The position numbers were made by a program, and so were the translations under genes. The notes under the pieces were generated by a model that was not told the origin of the DNA, did no database searches, and worked only from the letters and a program-made list of their open reading frames with translations. From positions 1 through 48,668 of the forward strand of contig JBMZCV010000013.1 of assembly GCA_049613665.1 (NCBI GenBank): a stretch of DNA of 48,668 bases, written 5' to 3'. Position 1 is the stretch's first letter. Every line of letters begins with the position of its first letter. Shown here piece by piece: positions 25,067 through 34,959 of the stretch. The DNA is from JBMZCV01 sp049613665. GTDB lineage: Bacteria; Bacteroidota; Bacteroidia; Chitinophagales; UBA2359.

Positions 25067-26557
25067 TTACTGAAAAGAAACCGAAATATTGTGGCATAAA
25101 GTTTCGGTTTGCACTAGTAGCCAAGTTCTCACTGCTATGTTTTTCTGATTTTTGAGCCTCTCAAGCAGTTTTTCGACTCGTGGTTTTAGACTTGCTACTC
25201 TTTTGCTATCGTTTTTCAGAAAAAGGTATTTTTCTTGCAGCCGATGGAGTTGTTTTAGCATACTATAAAAATTTTTATAGGCTAACTTCACATTTGGTGA
25301 GAGTTGTTTGTTTACTTTCAAATAACTTCTAAAACTTTCTAGTTTGTTTGCTAAATAAATGTTTTGGCACAAAAAAAAGGTCTTCAACAACAATAATTCC
25401 TTGTTGAGATGATAAATAAAATTGAACTCATTGACTTGCGATACCAAAGACTGAGCCTCCTTATATTTTTTTTCGTAAAAAGCAATAGATGCCTTGCTAA
25501 ACAAAACCATATCGTGTCGAATTTCGGGTGGTAAGCGGCAGCCATATTTCTCAACAAATTGTTTTACCCACGCTATTTTATCCAGATGTAGTGCAATAGT
25601 AAAAATATTTTTGAAATGACGATGTGCCAAATAATGGTTAGTAATCAAAATGTCATGTTCAAGGGTTTCTTCATATAGCTTCAATATATAATCTTTAAAA
25701 GGCATATTTTTTTTGAAATATTGCGTTATCGCAAAATTGATAACTGTTATATAAAGTGCATTGAGTTCATTTTTCTGAAAATGCGTTGTGTTTTCTCTCA
25801 ACACCTCCCACAAATCCTCAAAGTAAGCTACCGATTGCGTCTGGAAAAGCAATATACAATTTTTGTAAGCTGCTATCAATGGATATTTTTCGTCTAATTT
25901 CGTTGTTTCTAAGTGTTTCAAAACAACTGAAAGCATCGCAATATCTTGTTTTTCGCCTGTTTTTTGTTGTTTGTTTAGAGCTGCACACGCATATTCTAAC
26001 ATTTGAATGATAAAGTATATTTCAAAATCAGCAATAACATTTTCCAACTTTGTATCTGTTTTCAGTTTATGGTCTGAAATAGCGAACTCGTGCCAATTTT
26101 GAGACCGTAAGTAGTGTTGTCGAAAAGCATTGATATTTCCCAAAATAGCATTTTCATCTATTGTTGTATTTTTCCAAATTTTCTGCCAAACCTCATTGAT
26201 ATGTCTATCATTTAGGCCTTCTAACAATAGATTTGATTCCTCTGCCTCGTTTTCTTCTCTTTTTAGCTGTATAATAAATCCGTAAATATGCTGTTCCAAT
26301 TTTTTGAGTAAAGTAGCCGTTTTGCGTATGCTTTTTTTGCTTTCTAAATTTGGAAAAAGCTGTTTTGCAATGCTGTTTTTATCGAAAAATGTATAGGTTT
26401 TTGTTTTATCTTGTTCTATTTTTTTTCGCAAAAAAACATACAAACGAAAAATATCCTCCTCCTTATTGAAATATGGCGATTGCAAATAATCGGCTAAAAG
26501 TTGCCTTTCTTGCTTTGTTAAATTCTTTAATAATAAAAAAAGGGTTTTGCTTATCAT
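25067..26557 (-). CDS. Helical protein of unknown function, 'SPFFN' paralog 1
   Basis: Seen: 496 residues, almost wholly helical and Lys/Leu-rich, with no signal peptide. The N-terminal block ISKTLFLLLKNLTKQERQLL...SPYFNKEEDIFRLY is shared with the genes at 31197-32669 and 34960-36465. Other shared blocks are NWHEFAI (~155), a repeat-like AFYEKKYKEAQSLVSQVNEF (~380) and a long C-terminal coiled segment. The spacing of helices suggests TPR-like or HAT-like repeats, without a clean consensus. It is divergent from the subtilase/LRR gene that starts 272 bp away. The family is unrecognised; a cytosolic scaffold or regulator is a guess. Confidence 0.75.
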   Translation of the reverse strand: MISKTLFLLLKNLTKQERQLLADYLQSPYFNKEEDIFRLYVFLRKKIEQDKTKTYTFFDKNSIAKQLFPNLESKKSIRKTATLLKKLEQHIYGFIIQLKREENEAEESNLLLEGLNDRHINEVWQKIWKNTTIDENAILGNINAFRQHYLRSQNWHEFAISDHKLKTDTKLENVIADFEIYFIIQMLEYACAALNKQQKTGEKQDIAMLSVVLKHLETTKLDEKYPLIAAYKNCILLFQTQSVAYFEDLWEVLRENTTHFQKNELNALYITVINFAITQYFKKNMPFKDYILKLYEETLEHDILITNHYLAHRHFKNIFTIALHLDKIAWVKQFVEKYGCRLPPEIRHDMVLFSKASIAFYEKKYKEAQSLVSQVNEFNFIYHLNKELLLLKTFFLCQNIYLANKLESFRSYLKVNKQLSPNVKLAYKNFYSMLKQLHRLQEKYLFLKNDSKRVASLKPRVEKLLERLKNQKNIAVRTWLLVQTETLCHNISVSFQ

Positions 26558-26829
26558 TTTTATAGTTCGTTTTTTGTAAAAAGGCGTTTTCTTTACCGAA
26601 GCTAAAACATTGGTTATCAGGGATTTATGAAAAAAAGCTATTATTTTTTGGTATATTTATGATGGTAAAAGTACGAAATTTTTACCATTTTTTTTATCGG
26701 AAAAAAGATAGACTTTTGTGGTGTTAGCTTTTTGGTAGGTATAAAACCTACTGTTATTGAGCTTTTTACTGATTTTGTTCAATAGCACCTTTTTTTGATA
26801 ACAAAAAATTTTAAAATAAAGTGAAATTT

Positions 26830-29800
26830 ATGAAAATGAAAAATTTACTTCTAGCGTTTTTAGCTTATTGCTTTAGCTTCAATATGTTGCAAGCACAAGA
26901 GACTTTTGTAGAAAATCAAATGATTATTCAATTTGAAGAATCTACACTTTTTGAGGAAATAGATGAGTTGCAAGAACTTGTTGATGCTACTTTTATTGCC
27001 TACTACCCTGCTACTTATACTTTGGTGTGGGAAGTTTCTGAAATAATACTTTTGGAAGATGGTACACTGCTTGCCAACGAAAAAGACTTTGTGAATTATA
27101 TAAATACGAAAGCTATTACAATAGTAAGTGAACCAAATTATAAATGGGTACTAACCGCTACACCTAATGACCCAGATTTTTCGCTTTTGTGGGGAATGCA
27201 CAATACCACACAAAGCGGTGGCACAAATGATGTTGATATTGATGCACTAGAAGCCTGGGATATAGAAACAGGAGACAATACAATACTTGTGGGCGTGATA
27301 GATACAGGTATAGATTTAGACCATGAGGATTTGGCAGCCAATATACATCCTACGTTAGGCTATGATTTTGTTAATAATGACAATTATGCTGATGACGATA
27401 ATGGACATGGCACTCATGTGGCAGGGGCAATAGCTGCTGTTGGTAATAATGGTATAGGTGTGAGTGGTATAGCTTGGAATGTACAGTTAGTTCCATTAAA
27501 AATTTTTGATGCTGATGATAATAGCACCACAGATGCAATTTTAGGAGCAATAAATTATGCGATAGACAATAATATCAAAATCACAAATAATAGTTGGGGT
27601 GGAGGATACTCGCAACTAGTATATAATGTCATTGAGAATGCTCAAAATGCTGGACATTTATTTGTGGCAGCAGCAGGAAATCTTGCTCAAAACAATGATA
27701 CTAATCCTTGGTATCCAGCAAGCTATGATTTAGATAATATTATTTCGGTGGCGGCAATCGACCATAATGATGATTTGGCAAGTTTCTCTTTCGGAGGGTC
27801 ACATTATGGGGCAACAAGTGTCGATATAGCGGCCCCTGGAAAAGATATTTACAGCACTACCATCAATAATACTTATGGTTACAATAGTGGTACTTCTATG
27901 GCCTCGCCTCATGTGGCTGGTGCAGTAGCTTTGTTGTGGTCTTATTGTCCAGAATTAAGCTTTTTGGAAGTCAAAAATATGTTGTTGGAAAATGTAGATA
28001 TTGTTTCTAGTTTAAATGGCAAGTGCGTTTCCGAAGGTCGCCTCAATGTTAACAACTCTTTACAGGCCATCTCTAATAACAATTGTTTAAATTTTATTCC
28101 AAACTGTCTAACTGCCGACTCGCTTGAACTCGTGAATTTATATAATGTTTTAGGTGGCGATAACTGGGTAGATAATTCTGGCTGGCTGACGGCTCCTGTG
28201 AGTGAGTGGTATGGCATCACGCTTACTAGCGATGGTTGTGGTGTAAAAGAGATAGATTTAACTTCTAACAATTTAACAGGTCAACTGATGAATTTAGAAA
28301 ATTTAAATCTGCCTAATTTACAATTTTTGTACCTATCAACTGATATATATAATAGTAACTTACCAAATCAATTGAGTGGAAATATTCCTAACTTTAATTA
28401 CCTGCCTAGCTTACGACATTTATACATTTCAAATAATCAATTACAAGGAAACATTCCCAATTTTACTAATCTAGCAAATTTGCAACGCCTGTATCTTACA
28501 GGTAATCAACTAATTGATGCTATTCCAAGTTTTCAAAACTGTATTTTACTAAATGATTTAAGGCTTTCAAATAATTTATTAACTAGCCTACCTAACTTTT
28601 ACTTACCTAATCTAGCTATTTTACATCTACAAGAAAACCAATTGAGCGGAAATATTCCTGATTTTAGTGGCCTCCCTAATATCTTAGATTTATATGCTTC
28701 TGATAATTTGTTTAATGGCAATATACCTAACTTTACCTATTTAGATAATGTGGTAAATATGAACTTTAGTTATAATAATCTAAATGGAAATATTCCTGAC
28801 TTTAATCATTTAGAAAGTATTGTTAGTATGAATTTTAGTGGAAATAATCTAAATGGAAATATTCCTGATTTTAGCAACCTACCCAATTTACAAGGCTTAT
28901 ACCTTAACGATAATGGTTTTGTAGGAAATATTCCTAATTTTAGCAATATTCCTAATTTAGAAACCTTGTCTCTTTTTAACAATAACCTAGTAGGAAATAT
29001 TCCTGATTTTAGTAACCTTTCTAATTTAGAAATCTTGTATCTTGAAGATAATGAACTATCTAACAATATTCCAGATTTTAGCAATTTACCTAATTTAACA
29101 ACACTAAATTTAGCTAGCAATAACTTTAGTGGTAATCTCCCTATTTTTACTACAATATTTAACTTGGAATATTTATATTTAAATAGTAATAATTTTACAG
29201 GAATTGTTCCAGACTATACTCATCTTACCAATTTAACGTTTTTCCACCTATACTATAACCAACTCACTTTCGATGGCTTAGAAAATAATATTACTGGTTT
29301 AGGCTTAGACTGTACAGGTTATCTATCTTGCTTCCGCTACTCTCCACAAAGCAATATCCCTACCTATCGAAGCGGAAATACACTTTATGTAGAGGCAGGT
29401 GGCACACTAAGCAACAACACTTATACATGGTATAGATACGGTACTGAAATAGCTACTATCACAGCAGACAGCACTTACACGCCTACTGAAATAGGCAATT
29501 ACCATTGCAGAGTTTCAAATAGCACTATTACAAATCAAAATTCAAGTTATCAAAATTTAGTCTTGCAGAGTGAGACAATGATTATCGAAACTTTAACCAA
29601 TTGCAATCCGCCTTACGAAAACTTTTTGGACGATGACATCACTACTTGCGATTTTCCTGTTACACTAAATGCTAATGTCCCAAATATGCAATTTTATGTA
29701 TGGAATACAGGCGAAACTACTGAAAGTATTACGGTTTCAGAAGCTGGAACTTACGCTCTAAGTGTTATTGATGAATGTGGCAATGCAGGTGTTGATGAAA

Positions 29801-31110
29801 TTGTTATAGAAGAGGGTGGCAGTGCTTTGGTTTGGCCTGGCGATGCCGACAATGATGGTATTGTGAATCATTTAGATGTCTTGGCTGTTGGTTTAATGCA
29901 CAGCGAAACAGGCACTCCACGAAATAATATAGATACAAACTTTGAAGGTTATTGTGTGGCAGACTGGACAGCTAATCTACCTTATGGAGTAAATGCAAAA
30001 CATGCTGATTGTGATGGAAATGGCACAGTAGAAGTAATAGATGTGCAGGCTATCGCTGATAATTATGGACAAATACATACCACAACCAACTCTGCACCAC
30101 CAATAACAGGCTTCGATTTAGATATTTCGCAAGCACTCGATATAGCTCCTACGGCAAGCAATAACTACACTTTCACACTAAACATTTCAGCAACAAATGT
30201 AAATGTTTACGGTTTGGCTTATACTATAAACTATACAGATGCTTGCATACATACTAATATTGATTTTAGTAACTCCTGTTTAGGTATAGATGGCATTGAT
30301 TTTGTGAAAGTAGTGAAAAATGATACTGCCAACAACAAGCTATATATCGGTATTTCTCGCCTAAATCGCACCAATGCAAATTGCGGTAACATAGCGAAAA
30401 TAACGATGGAAGTCATAGATATTCCTATCGACAACAATTTGTTTATCAACTTAGAAAATGGCGTAGCGAGCAATGCAAATGAAACTTTGTCAGAAATTCC
30501 ATCAAATAGTATCAATGTATTTGGTGGTGCTTGCGAAGCACCAAGCAATTTAGAAAATCAAAACCTTACTAGCAATAGCGTGACACTCGCTTGGAACGAC
30601 ACAGGAGCAGAAGCCTATCAGTTGGCAGGGCGAAAAGTAGGCGGTACACCAAAAATTTTCCCAGAAACAACAACTACCTTCCGCACATTTACAAGCGGTT
30701 TGCAGCCCAGCACTTGCTACGAATGGACAGTAAAAGCAAAATGCGATGGTGTTTGGACAGATTGGCATATGCCTTTGGCGACTTTCTGCACAGGAGCTGC
30801 CAAAAATGGACAAGCCTATTCGGAAGCCAACGACCCCTTTTCGACCAGTACATCTAGTTTATCAAACGCTATTTTATACCCAAATCCAGCGAAAGAAACC
30901 GTATTTTTAGCCATTGAAAGCGGCTTTGAAACTTCGATTGACATAACTATTTTTGATGTCGTGGGCAAAAAAGTAGCTATGCAAACAAGCGAGTTGCAAA
31001 TCGGAAACAACGAACTAAAACTCGATATTGATGCTCTAGAAACAGGCATTTACTTTGTCGAAATCAGTAATGGTTTTGAAAAAACAGTAGAAAAATTGCA
31101 TATTTTCTAG
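26830..31110 (+). CDS. Large secreted subtilase with LRR, Ig-like, dockerin-like, cohesin-like, Fn3 and T9SS domains
   Basis: Seen: 1426 residues from the ATG at 26830 (a GTG at 26821 is less likely). Signal peptide (1-23); subtilisin domain ~115-415 with the triad Asp158 (VIDTGID), His193 (GHGTHVAG) and Ser356 (GTSMASPHVAG); a plant-type LRR cap (GGDNWVDNSGWL) and ~14 LRRs of 23 residues (consensus NxLxGNIPDFSNLPNL, ~465-810); an Ig-like domain (~835-920) and a second PKD/Ig-like segment. Then come a dockerin-like pair of Ca2+ loops (DADNDGIVNHLD, DCDGNGTVEVID; ~1005-1080), a cohesin-like domain (~1095-1230), a fibronectin III domain (~1240-1320) and a T9SS sorting domain (last ~80). Role: surface-bound or released protease that recognises protein or glycan targets. 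It has its own terminator. Confidence 0.92.
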   Translation: MKMKNLLLAFLAYCFSFNMLQAQETFVENQMIIQFEESTLFEEIDELQELVDATFIAYYPATYTLVWEVSEIILLEDGTLLANEKDFVNYINTKAITIVSEPNYKWVLTATPNDPDFSLLWGMHNTTQSGGTNDVDIDALEAWDIETGDNTILVGVIDTGIDLDHEDLAANIHPTLGYDFVNNDNYADDDNGHGTHVAGAIAAVGNNGIGVSGIAWNVQLVPLKIFDADDNSTTDAILGAINYAIDNNIKITNNSWGGGYSQLVYNVIENAQNAGHLFVAAAGNLAQNNDTNPWYPASYDLDNIISVAAIDHNDDLASFSFGGSHYGATSVDIAAPGKDIYSTTINNTYGYNSGTSMASPHVAGAVALLWSYCPELSFLEVKNMLLENVDIVSSLNGKCVSEGRLNVNNSLQAISNNNCLNFIPNCLTADSLELVNLYNVLGGDNWVDNSGWLTAPVSEWYGITLTSDGCGVKEIDLTSNNLTGQLMNLENLNLPNLQFLYLSTDIYNSNLPNQLSGNIPNFNYLPSLRHLYISNNQLQGNIPNFTNLANLQRLYLTGNQLIDAIPSFQNCILLNDLRLSNNLLTSLPNFYLPNLAILHLQENQLSGNIPDFSGLPNILDLYASDNLFNGNIPNFTYLDNVVNMNFSYNNLNGNIPDFNHLESIVSMNFSGNNLNGNIPDFSNLPNLQGLYLNDNGFVGNIPNFSNIPNLETLSLFNNNLVGNIPDFSNLSNLEILYLEDNELSNNIPDFSNLPNLTTLNLASNNFSGNLPIFTTIFNLEYLYLNSNNFTGIVPDYTHLTNLTFFHLYYNQLTFDGLENNITGLGLDCTGYLSCFRYSPQSNIPTYRSGNTLYVEAGGTLSNNTYTWYRYGTEIATITADSTYTPTEIGNYHCRVSNSTITNQNSSYQNLVLQSETMIIETLTNCNPPYENFLDDDITTCDFPVTLNANVPNMQFYVWNTGETTESITVSEAGTYALSVIDECGNAGVDEIVIEEGGSALVWPGDADNDGIVNHLDVLAVGLMHSETGTPRNNIDTNFEGYCVADWTANLPYGVNAKHADCDGNGTVEVIDVQAIADNYGQIHTTTNSAPPITGFDLDISQALDIAPTASNNYTFTLNISATNVNVYGLAYTINYTDACIHTNIDFSNSCLGIDGIDFVKVVKNDTANNKLYIGISRLNRTNANCGNIAKITMEVIDIPIDNNLFINLENGVASNANETLSEIPSNSINVFGGACEAPSNLENQNLTSNSVTLAWNDTGAEAYQLAGRKVGGTPKIFPETTTTFRTFTSGLQPSTCYEWTVKAKCDGVWTDWHMPLATFCTGAAKNGQAYSEANDPFSTSTSSLSNAILYPNPAKETVFLAIESGFETSIDITIFDVVGKKVAMQTSELQIGNNELKLDIDALETGIYFVEISNGFEKTVEKLHIF

Positions 31111-31138
31111 AAAAAAAAAGCATTATTTCGATGAAAAA

Positions 31139-31180
31139 AAAAGGAGAAACAAATCATTTTGTTTCTCCTTTTGACTTTTT
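31139..31180. terminator. Bidirectional intrinsic terminator
   Basis: AAAAGGAGAAACAAA and TTTTGTTTCTCCTTTT form a ~15-bp stem with a 3-4 base loop and A/T runs outside. It separates the subtilase gene (+) from the convergent helical paralog 2 (-). Confidence 0.9.
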
Positions 31181-31196
31181 AGTGCTAAGTGTCTGT

Positions 31197-32669
31197 TTAG
31201 CTTTCTATCATTTTCAACAAATCGCTCGCCTGATTTTTTAACCATAATTTTTGCGTAACTGCTTGTTCTGATTCAAGCGATTGCAATAGCTTTTCCACTT
31301 GTTTTTTGATTTTTTCGAGCTTTTTTGGGTTTCTCTTAAAAAAATCATATTGCTCTCTAATTCTATAAAGTTGTTTCATCATTTTATAAAAAGCACTATG
31401 CTCTTTTCTAGCTTTTAAAGTTAGCTTTTTGTTTTGTCGCAAATAGCTTCTCAATGTCTCCAACTTGCTTTCTATTAACGAGTTTTTACAAAAATAGAAT
31501 ACCTTCAATAAATATATCTCTTTATTGAGATGAAACACAAAATTAAACTCATTGATATACAAAAATAAAATTTGAGCTTCTTCGTATTTTTCTTCATAAA
31601 AAGCAATCAAACCTTCACTATAATGTTTCATATCTTCTCGAAGAGTGGGATTTAACCGACTCTCATATTTTGCTACAAAATCTTTGGCCCAGGCAGTCTT
31701 GTTTAATGTTAAGGCAAGCGTTAGTATATTTTTAAAGTGCATATACCCTAAATAATGATTAATAATTAAACATTCATTTTTGAGCATTTGAGTATATAAA
31801 ATAAAAACGTATTCTCTAAATATATCTTTCCCTTGTCTATATTGGCCAATACAATAATTTATCACAATTGTATAAATGCCATTTAATTCTTCCTGTTTTA
31901 GTCCTAGCGTTTCATGTGTTAGTATTTCCAACAAATCGTCAAAATATTGTTGGTCTTGGGTTTGCAAAAGCAAAATAATGGCTTTATAACAATTTATCAA
32001 AGGTTCTTTTTTATCCAACTTTCTTTCCACCACAGTTTTTAAGATAAGCGGCACCATTGGCAAATCAATTTGCTTATTATATTTCTGCTTATTGTTTAAG
32101 GCAGCACAAATATATTGTAGCATTTGAGTAATATAATAAGTCTCAAAACTAGAAACCACTTCCTCTAAGTTAGGCTTTAATTTTAATTTGGAATCAAAAA
32201 TGGCAAACTCATGCCAATTTTTGGCCAGCAAATAGTTGTGGCGAAACTCATCGACATTGCCGCTTACTTTTTTTCTGTTTTTTACATATTTATCCCAGTT
32301 TTTTTTCCAAACAACTTCGATATGTCTATCATTTAGGGCATTTAACAAAAAAATAATGTTTTCGTTTGGATTTTCTTCTCTTTTCAGAACAACTAAAAAG
32401 TCTAATGTCAATTGTTCTATTTTCTTGAATAGCGTTATTACTTTCCGCTCGGCAGTAGCGGCTTCTCGCTTTGGAAACACATATTTAGCAACAGCTCTTT
32501 TATCAAAATTTTGCACTTGCTTTTGCCTCATTTTTTTTTGCAAAAAACTATATAAACGAACCACATTTTCATCTTTATTGAAAAATGGTGATTTGATATA
32601 TTCTGCCAAACGAATCCGCTCATCATTTGTCAGGTTTTCTAGCAAACAAAAAAGTGTTTTAGAAATCAT
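31197..32669 (-). CDS. Helical protein of unknown function, 'SPFFN' paralog 2
   Basis: Seen: 490 residues, clearly homologous along its full length to the gene at 25067-26557: ISKTLF start, SPFFNKDENVVRLY, LNDRHIEVVWKK, NWHEFAIFDSKL, AALNNKQKYNKQIDLPM, AFYEEKYEEAQILFLYINEF and a basic coiled C-terminus. No membrane helix, signal peptide or catalytic motif is visible. Paralogs 1 and 2 bracket the big secreted subtilase gene, one on each side. This may be a duplication with intervening cargo, or a functional association. The upstream 940-bp region has no protein gene but contains structured repeats. Confidence 0.75.
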   Translation of the reverse strand: MISKTLFCLLENLTNDERIRLAEYIKSPFFNKDENVVRLYSFLQKKMRQKQVQNFDKRAVAKYVFPKREAATAERKVITLFKKIEQLTLDFLVVLKREENPNENIIFLLNALNDRHIEVVWKKNWDKYVKNRKKVSGNVDEFRHNYLLAKNWHEFAIFDSKLKLKPNLEEVVSSFETYYITQMLQYICAALNNKQKYNKQIDLPMVPLILKTVVERKLDKKEPLINCYKAIILLLQTQDQQYFDDLLEILTHETLGLKQEELNGIYTIVINYCIGQYRQGKDIFREYVFILYTQMLKNECLIINHYLGYMHFKNILTLALTLNKTAWAKDFVAKYESRLNPTLREDMKHYSEGLIAFYEEKYEEAQILFLYINEFNFVFHLNKEIYLLKVFYFCKNSLIESKLETLRSYLRQNKKLTLKARKEHSAFYKMMKQLYRIREQYDFFKRNPKKLEKIKKQVEKLLQSLESEQAVTQKLWLKNQASDLLKMIES

Positions 32670-32897
32670 AAATATTAGTCTTATTTTTTTTTTGCAATTT
32701 ATGTTTAGAATTTCGCTAAAATACTGATTTTCAAGCTTTTACATACACTTTTTTTATTTTTCTATTTGTTAAGTTTGCAAAAACACGAAATTTTCGCCCT
32801 TTTTTTTAGAAAAAATAATACTCATCTTTGCAACAGAAGAACACAACAACTCTTTTGCACTATCTAGTAATTTATCTATCAGTTATTTTATATTGGT

Positions 32898-32949
32898 AAA
32901 AAGTTGTTTTAATTTTATCCTTTTGGTTAAAAAATATAAACAACTTTTT
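32898..32949 (+). repeat. R3 palindromic repeat
   Basis: AAAAAGTTGTTT and AAACAACTTTTT form the arms; the loop TTATCCTTTTGGTTAAAAAA matches the R3 middle in the copy at 40314-40367. Confidence 0.65.
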
Positions 32950-33021
32950 AATACCCTTTTACTCTATCTTGTTTTTTTATGATACCCTATATACTCCATC
33001 TTTTTATCTAAAAAAACAGAA

Positions 33022-33066
33022 CTGTTCAGTATTAGTCGTTTTGTTTAGAAAGGCTAGTACTGAACA
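33022..33066. other. Isolated hairpin in a gene-free region
   Basis: TGTTCAGTATTAG and CTAGTACTGAACA (one mismatch) enclose an 18-base loop. It lies in 32670-33608 (gene-free) between the R3 copy and a terminator-like hairpin, so it may be part of a small RNA. Confidence 0.45.
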
Positions 33067-33117
33067 ATTGAAAACAATCTAAATTTCTAAAAATTGAGTG
33101 TTAGTGTGTGTTAGTGT

Positions 33118-33162
33118 AGTAAAAAAAGGGATAAACACTTTTTGTTTATCCTCTTTTTACAC
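33118..33162 (+). terminator. Orphan terminator-like hairpin
   Basis: GGATAAACA and TGTTTATCC, extended by AAAAAAAGG / CTCTTTTT, form a long stem followed by T-rich sequence. Both neighbouring genes point away from it, so it does not end either of them. Confidence 0.6.
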
Positions 33163-33182
33163 TTCTAAACACCTAAACAAAA

Positions 33183-33257
33183 TCAAGCTAATGCCTTGAT
33201 TATCAATGCCTTAGCAACCAATCAGCCGTTTATATAAATAGTACTTGACATTTGACC
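33183..33257 (-). repeat. R2 structured repeat, copy 6 (reverse, partial)
   Basis: Read on the minus strand it has TGTCAAGTACTATTTATA, then GCTAAGGCATTGATAATCAA and GGCATTAGC, a central hairpin pairing at 11 of 13 positions. The distal third has been lost. Confidence 0.7.
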
Positions 33258-33608
33258 CAAACCCAAAGAAACAAAGTATTTGATAATAATATTGCTTTTG
33301 TATCTCATTTTTTAATCATCAAAAAAAACATCTGAATAGCTATTTGAAAGTCGATATAAGTATAAAACTATTTTTCATCATATTATAATTATATATCTAC
33401 TACTTTAATGAAACAAGAAACTGTTGAGATTCAATTTTTGCAAAAAAAAGAAATATCTTTGTTCAAACCAACATTTTTTGAAAAAAAATTGAAATAGCAA
33501 ATATACTTTTAAATTTACAAAATAAAATCTTAACAGTTTTTTCATAACTGCTCAACACTAGCATTTTTTTATTTGATTAAACAGTTATACGTTTTTTAAA
33601 ACTTTTTT

Positions 33609-34454
33609 ATGAAAATATCAAACTTATCTCGTTACTTCGCAATAACCACTGTTTTAGCCCTTTTAGCTGTTCTAGCATTTTACTATCTGTCTGATACCAA
33701 AGAAACAAAAATGCCCACAGTTCCAGGCTTAGTTTGGCCTGGCGATGCTGATGATAATGGCACTGTTAATATGGTAGATTTATTGAGCATTGGACTGAAA
33801 TATGGCACAACAGGCTCACACCGAGATAGCATAAGTATTACGTTTAACGGAAAAAACGCTCAATCTTGGAGTGGTAAATTGCCAAACAATACTAATGACA
33901 AAAATATAGATTGTAATGGTAATGGTACAATCAATGTTATTGATACAACAGCTATTTCTCGAAACTTCAACCTTACGCATCCTAATAGTAATGTGAGTTT
34001 TAAAACAACAGGGCAAGCATCTGTAACATTAAATAAACTTGGTAATTCTCAGTGCAATCCACCAAAGCCTGATTGTACAGCAGTTACTTGGGATATGATT
34101 TTAAATAACCCACAAAGCTTATACGGAATATCACTTTTTTTTAATTATAGCGAAGACGTAACCATAAATTCTACCAAGCTGACTAGCTCATGTTTGGGCA
34201 AAGAAGGAGTAGATTTTATAAACATGATAAAAAATGATAGTACTAACAATCAATTAAATATTGGGCTAACTCGGATAAAGCCAAGTCAAGGCGATGTACC
34301 TTGCAGCAGTATTGGCAATATTACTATGGAAGTAATGGAGTTTGATGGAGATATTGATGAACTACTAACATTAAATGTAGAAGAAACTACCAATATCATG
34401 AGTTTGCTTCAAGGAACTAACATAACATTTTTAGAAGTGAGTATCTCTAAATAA
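33609..34454 (+). CDS. Membrane-anchored dockerin-like plus cohesin-like protein
   Basis: Seen: 281 residues with one N-terminal hydrophobic helix (~9-27, FAITTVLALLAVLAFYYL). A dockerin-like domain follows, with two Ca2+-loop motifs (GDADDNGTVNMVDLLSIG at ~44-61 and DCNGNGTINVIDTTAI at ~98-113). A cohesin-like domain occupies ~130-281 (VTWDMILNNPQSLYGISLFF ... GNITMEVMEF). No T9SS sorting domain is present, so unlike its two relatives in this window it probably stays anchored by the N-terminal helix, facing the periplasm, or is a lipoprotein-like exported form. A TATCTTTG at 33454-33461 is a possible -7 box, implying a ~145-base leader. It ends in a strong terminator. Confidence 0.82.
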   Translation: MKISNLSRYFAITTVLALLAVLAFYYLSDTKETKMPTVPGLVWPGDADDNGTVNMVDLLSIGLKYGTTGSHRDSISITFNGKNAQSWSGKLPNNTNDKNIDCNGNGTINVIDTTAISRNFNLTHPNSNVSFKTTGQASVTLNKLGNSQCNPPKPDCTAVTWDMILNNPQSLYGISLFFNYSEDVTINSTKLTSSCLGKEGVDFINMIKNDSTNNQLNIGLTRIKPSQGDVPCSSIGNITMEVMEFDGDIDELLTLNVEETTNIMSLLQGTNITFLEVSISK

Positions 34455-34959
34455 TAATTGTCGCTTATCAAGCTTAATTTTTTTATCACTTGAATTAAAA
34501 AAACAATATAAAAAAAACACGAAACAGATTTGGAAGTCTTTTGTGTGCAGTAATAAAGTGGAACAGTTTTTCTGTTCCACTTTTTTTTGCAAAATATTAA
34601 GAAATGATTGTTAAGTTTTGTAAGCAATCGAACTAAAATAATATTTGGCACTTAGCTATTTTTTCACATATTTAGTATTTGCAAAAAAAAGTGCTGATAA
34701 AAAACACCTCTATTGGCTTGTTGTCCAAATATTTACTTTACAAAAAAACAAGTATAACATATCTATTTTTTTTTTCAAAAAAGCCTCTTACCTAAAATAT
34801 TTTTTTTAACATTCAAACAAAATGCACTTTATTAACGTTTGATAAGCAAGTATTTATATAGATTTTTTTTCAATTATCAAAAAAAAGTTATGCCGCAAAA
34901 AAAATATTTTGCATTTGTTAAAAAAAAGTTTAACTTTACACCAACAAAAAACAAATAAA
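34455..34959. other. Gene-free stretch with terminator and possible R2 remnant
   Basis: Besides the terminator at 34555-34590, the segment 34605-34658 read on the minus strand (TAAGTGCCAAATATTATTTT then TTCGATTGC) resembles an R2 left half. The remainder is very A/T-rich with no gene seen. Confidence 0.5.
34555..34590 (+). terminator. Intrinsic terminator of the dockerin-like gene
   Basis: AAAGTGGAACAG and CTGTTCCACTTT form a perfect 12-bp stem with a 5-base T loop, followed by eight T residues. Confidence 0.92.

Noticed and set aside
24914..25099. A 61-codon open frame on the + strand
   Set aside because: It lies across R2 copy 5 and the end of the convergent helical gene, and has no recognisable protein features. 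It is most likely chance.
28260..29270. Dense ~69-bp periodic repeats that might suggest a CRISPR-like or satellite array
   Set aside because: The period equals 23 codons, stays in frame and encodes LRR units inside the subtilase gene, so it is protein repeat structure.
32670..33608. tRNA genes in the long gene-free regions
   Set aside because: No GGTTCRANNCC-type T-arm with matching acceptor stems was seen here, in 40244-41200 or in 24451-25066.
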